Assembly (NCBI RefSeq): GCF_040412425.1
Contig: NC_089795.1
Location: 84,541,163-84,605,162 of the forward strand
Reading direction: 5' to 3'
DNA length: 64,000 nucleotides
Source: Macrobrachium rosenbergii
Taxonomy: Eukaryota; Arthropoda; Malacostraca; Decapoda; Palaemonidae
Shown: positions 63,725 to 64,000 of the stretch, one piece after another
Position numbering within the stretch: position 1 is the stretch's first letter
How the letters are laid out: every line of letters starts with the position of its first letter
Made by a program: the position numbers and the translations under genes
Notes under the pieces: generated by a model
Told to the model about the DNA's origin: nothing
The model's input: only the letters and a program-made list of their open reading frames with translations
The model's database searches: none

Positions 63725-64000
63725 GTGAGTTTTTACCAGACCTTTAGTTCCAAGGTATTGCACATTTAAATTCCTAGGAAGTTTTCCATAATTGCTTGCT
63801 GTTTTGTAATGTATTTTTTTATTTTGGATATCACATATTCTGAAGTAGAGATTTTTGACACCGGATTGGAATTATTGTCATTCAGGTTGAATTCAATTCG
63901 ATCTCTTTTTCTGATGGTTGGGAAATACATCATCATGCTTGATGTCAGACTTAAGCAAGTGTTTTTCATGTACCCATACCATTCATTAATTTTCTTGTGA

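Overview
The window looks like nuclear DNA of a malacostracan crustacean, most likely a decapod. It is AT-rich, crowded with long (TA)n, (ATT)n, (CT)n and (AC)n tracts, dispersed SINE-like repeats and decayed retroelements, and its few genes are made of short exons with GT-AG introns of kilobase size. The organism is inferred from this character, not from a marker gene. There is no operon, prokaryotic signal, rRNA or intact tRNA gene.

The main content is a pair of related secreted-protein genes. Gene A (minus strand, coding exons between 1682 and 8104) can be read completely: six coding exons join in frame into a 183-residue protein with a signal peptide and an LCCL-type module. Gene B (plus strand, exons at 44884-44974, 53631-53703 and 63565-63724, continuing past the window) encodes a related module with the same intron positions and phases in the part that can be compared. 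The two genes lie head to head. A third piece, a 90-codon reading frame on the minus strand at 40446-40718, resembles the C-terminal part of gene A and may be the last exon of another member. Promoter-like segments pointing outward occur at about 14.77-14.91 kb (minus) and 24.9-25.0 kb (plus); assigning them to genes A and B is a hypothesis.

Region by region: 0-8.1 kb, gene A with a foldback satellite-like element (742-1216), a 33-bp minisatellite and retroelement 3' ends. 8.1-16 kb, dispersed repeats (a non-LTR retrotransposon 3' end, a 300-bp SINE-like family, a 380-bp family), microsatellites and a Penelope-like fragment. 16.8-21.3 kb, a hAT transposase relic, a LINE C-terminal fragment with poly(A) tail, a reverse-transcriptase relic and a hAT MITE. 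21.3-31 kb, mostly unannotatable sequence with a tRNA-derived SINE. 31.6-35 kb, a nearly full-length but broken RTE-type retrotransposon. 36-40 kb, degenerate repeats and a four-unit tandem array carrying tRNA-like promoter boxes. 40-53 kb, the 5' part of gene B with pogo-like MITEs, a hammerhead-like ribozyme relic and a second hAT relic. 53.7-63.5 kb, one long gene B intron holding a (TA)n tract of about 350 bp, a DIRS-like tyrosine-recombinase retrotransposon and a P-element-like remnant between inverted repeats.

LCCL modules occur in Limulus factor C, cochlin and Lgl1, so a role for these genes in extracellular recognition or innate defence is plausible, but the sequence does not prove it. 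Exon borders were read by eye from splice signals and frame continuity.
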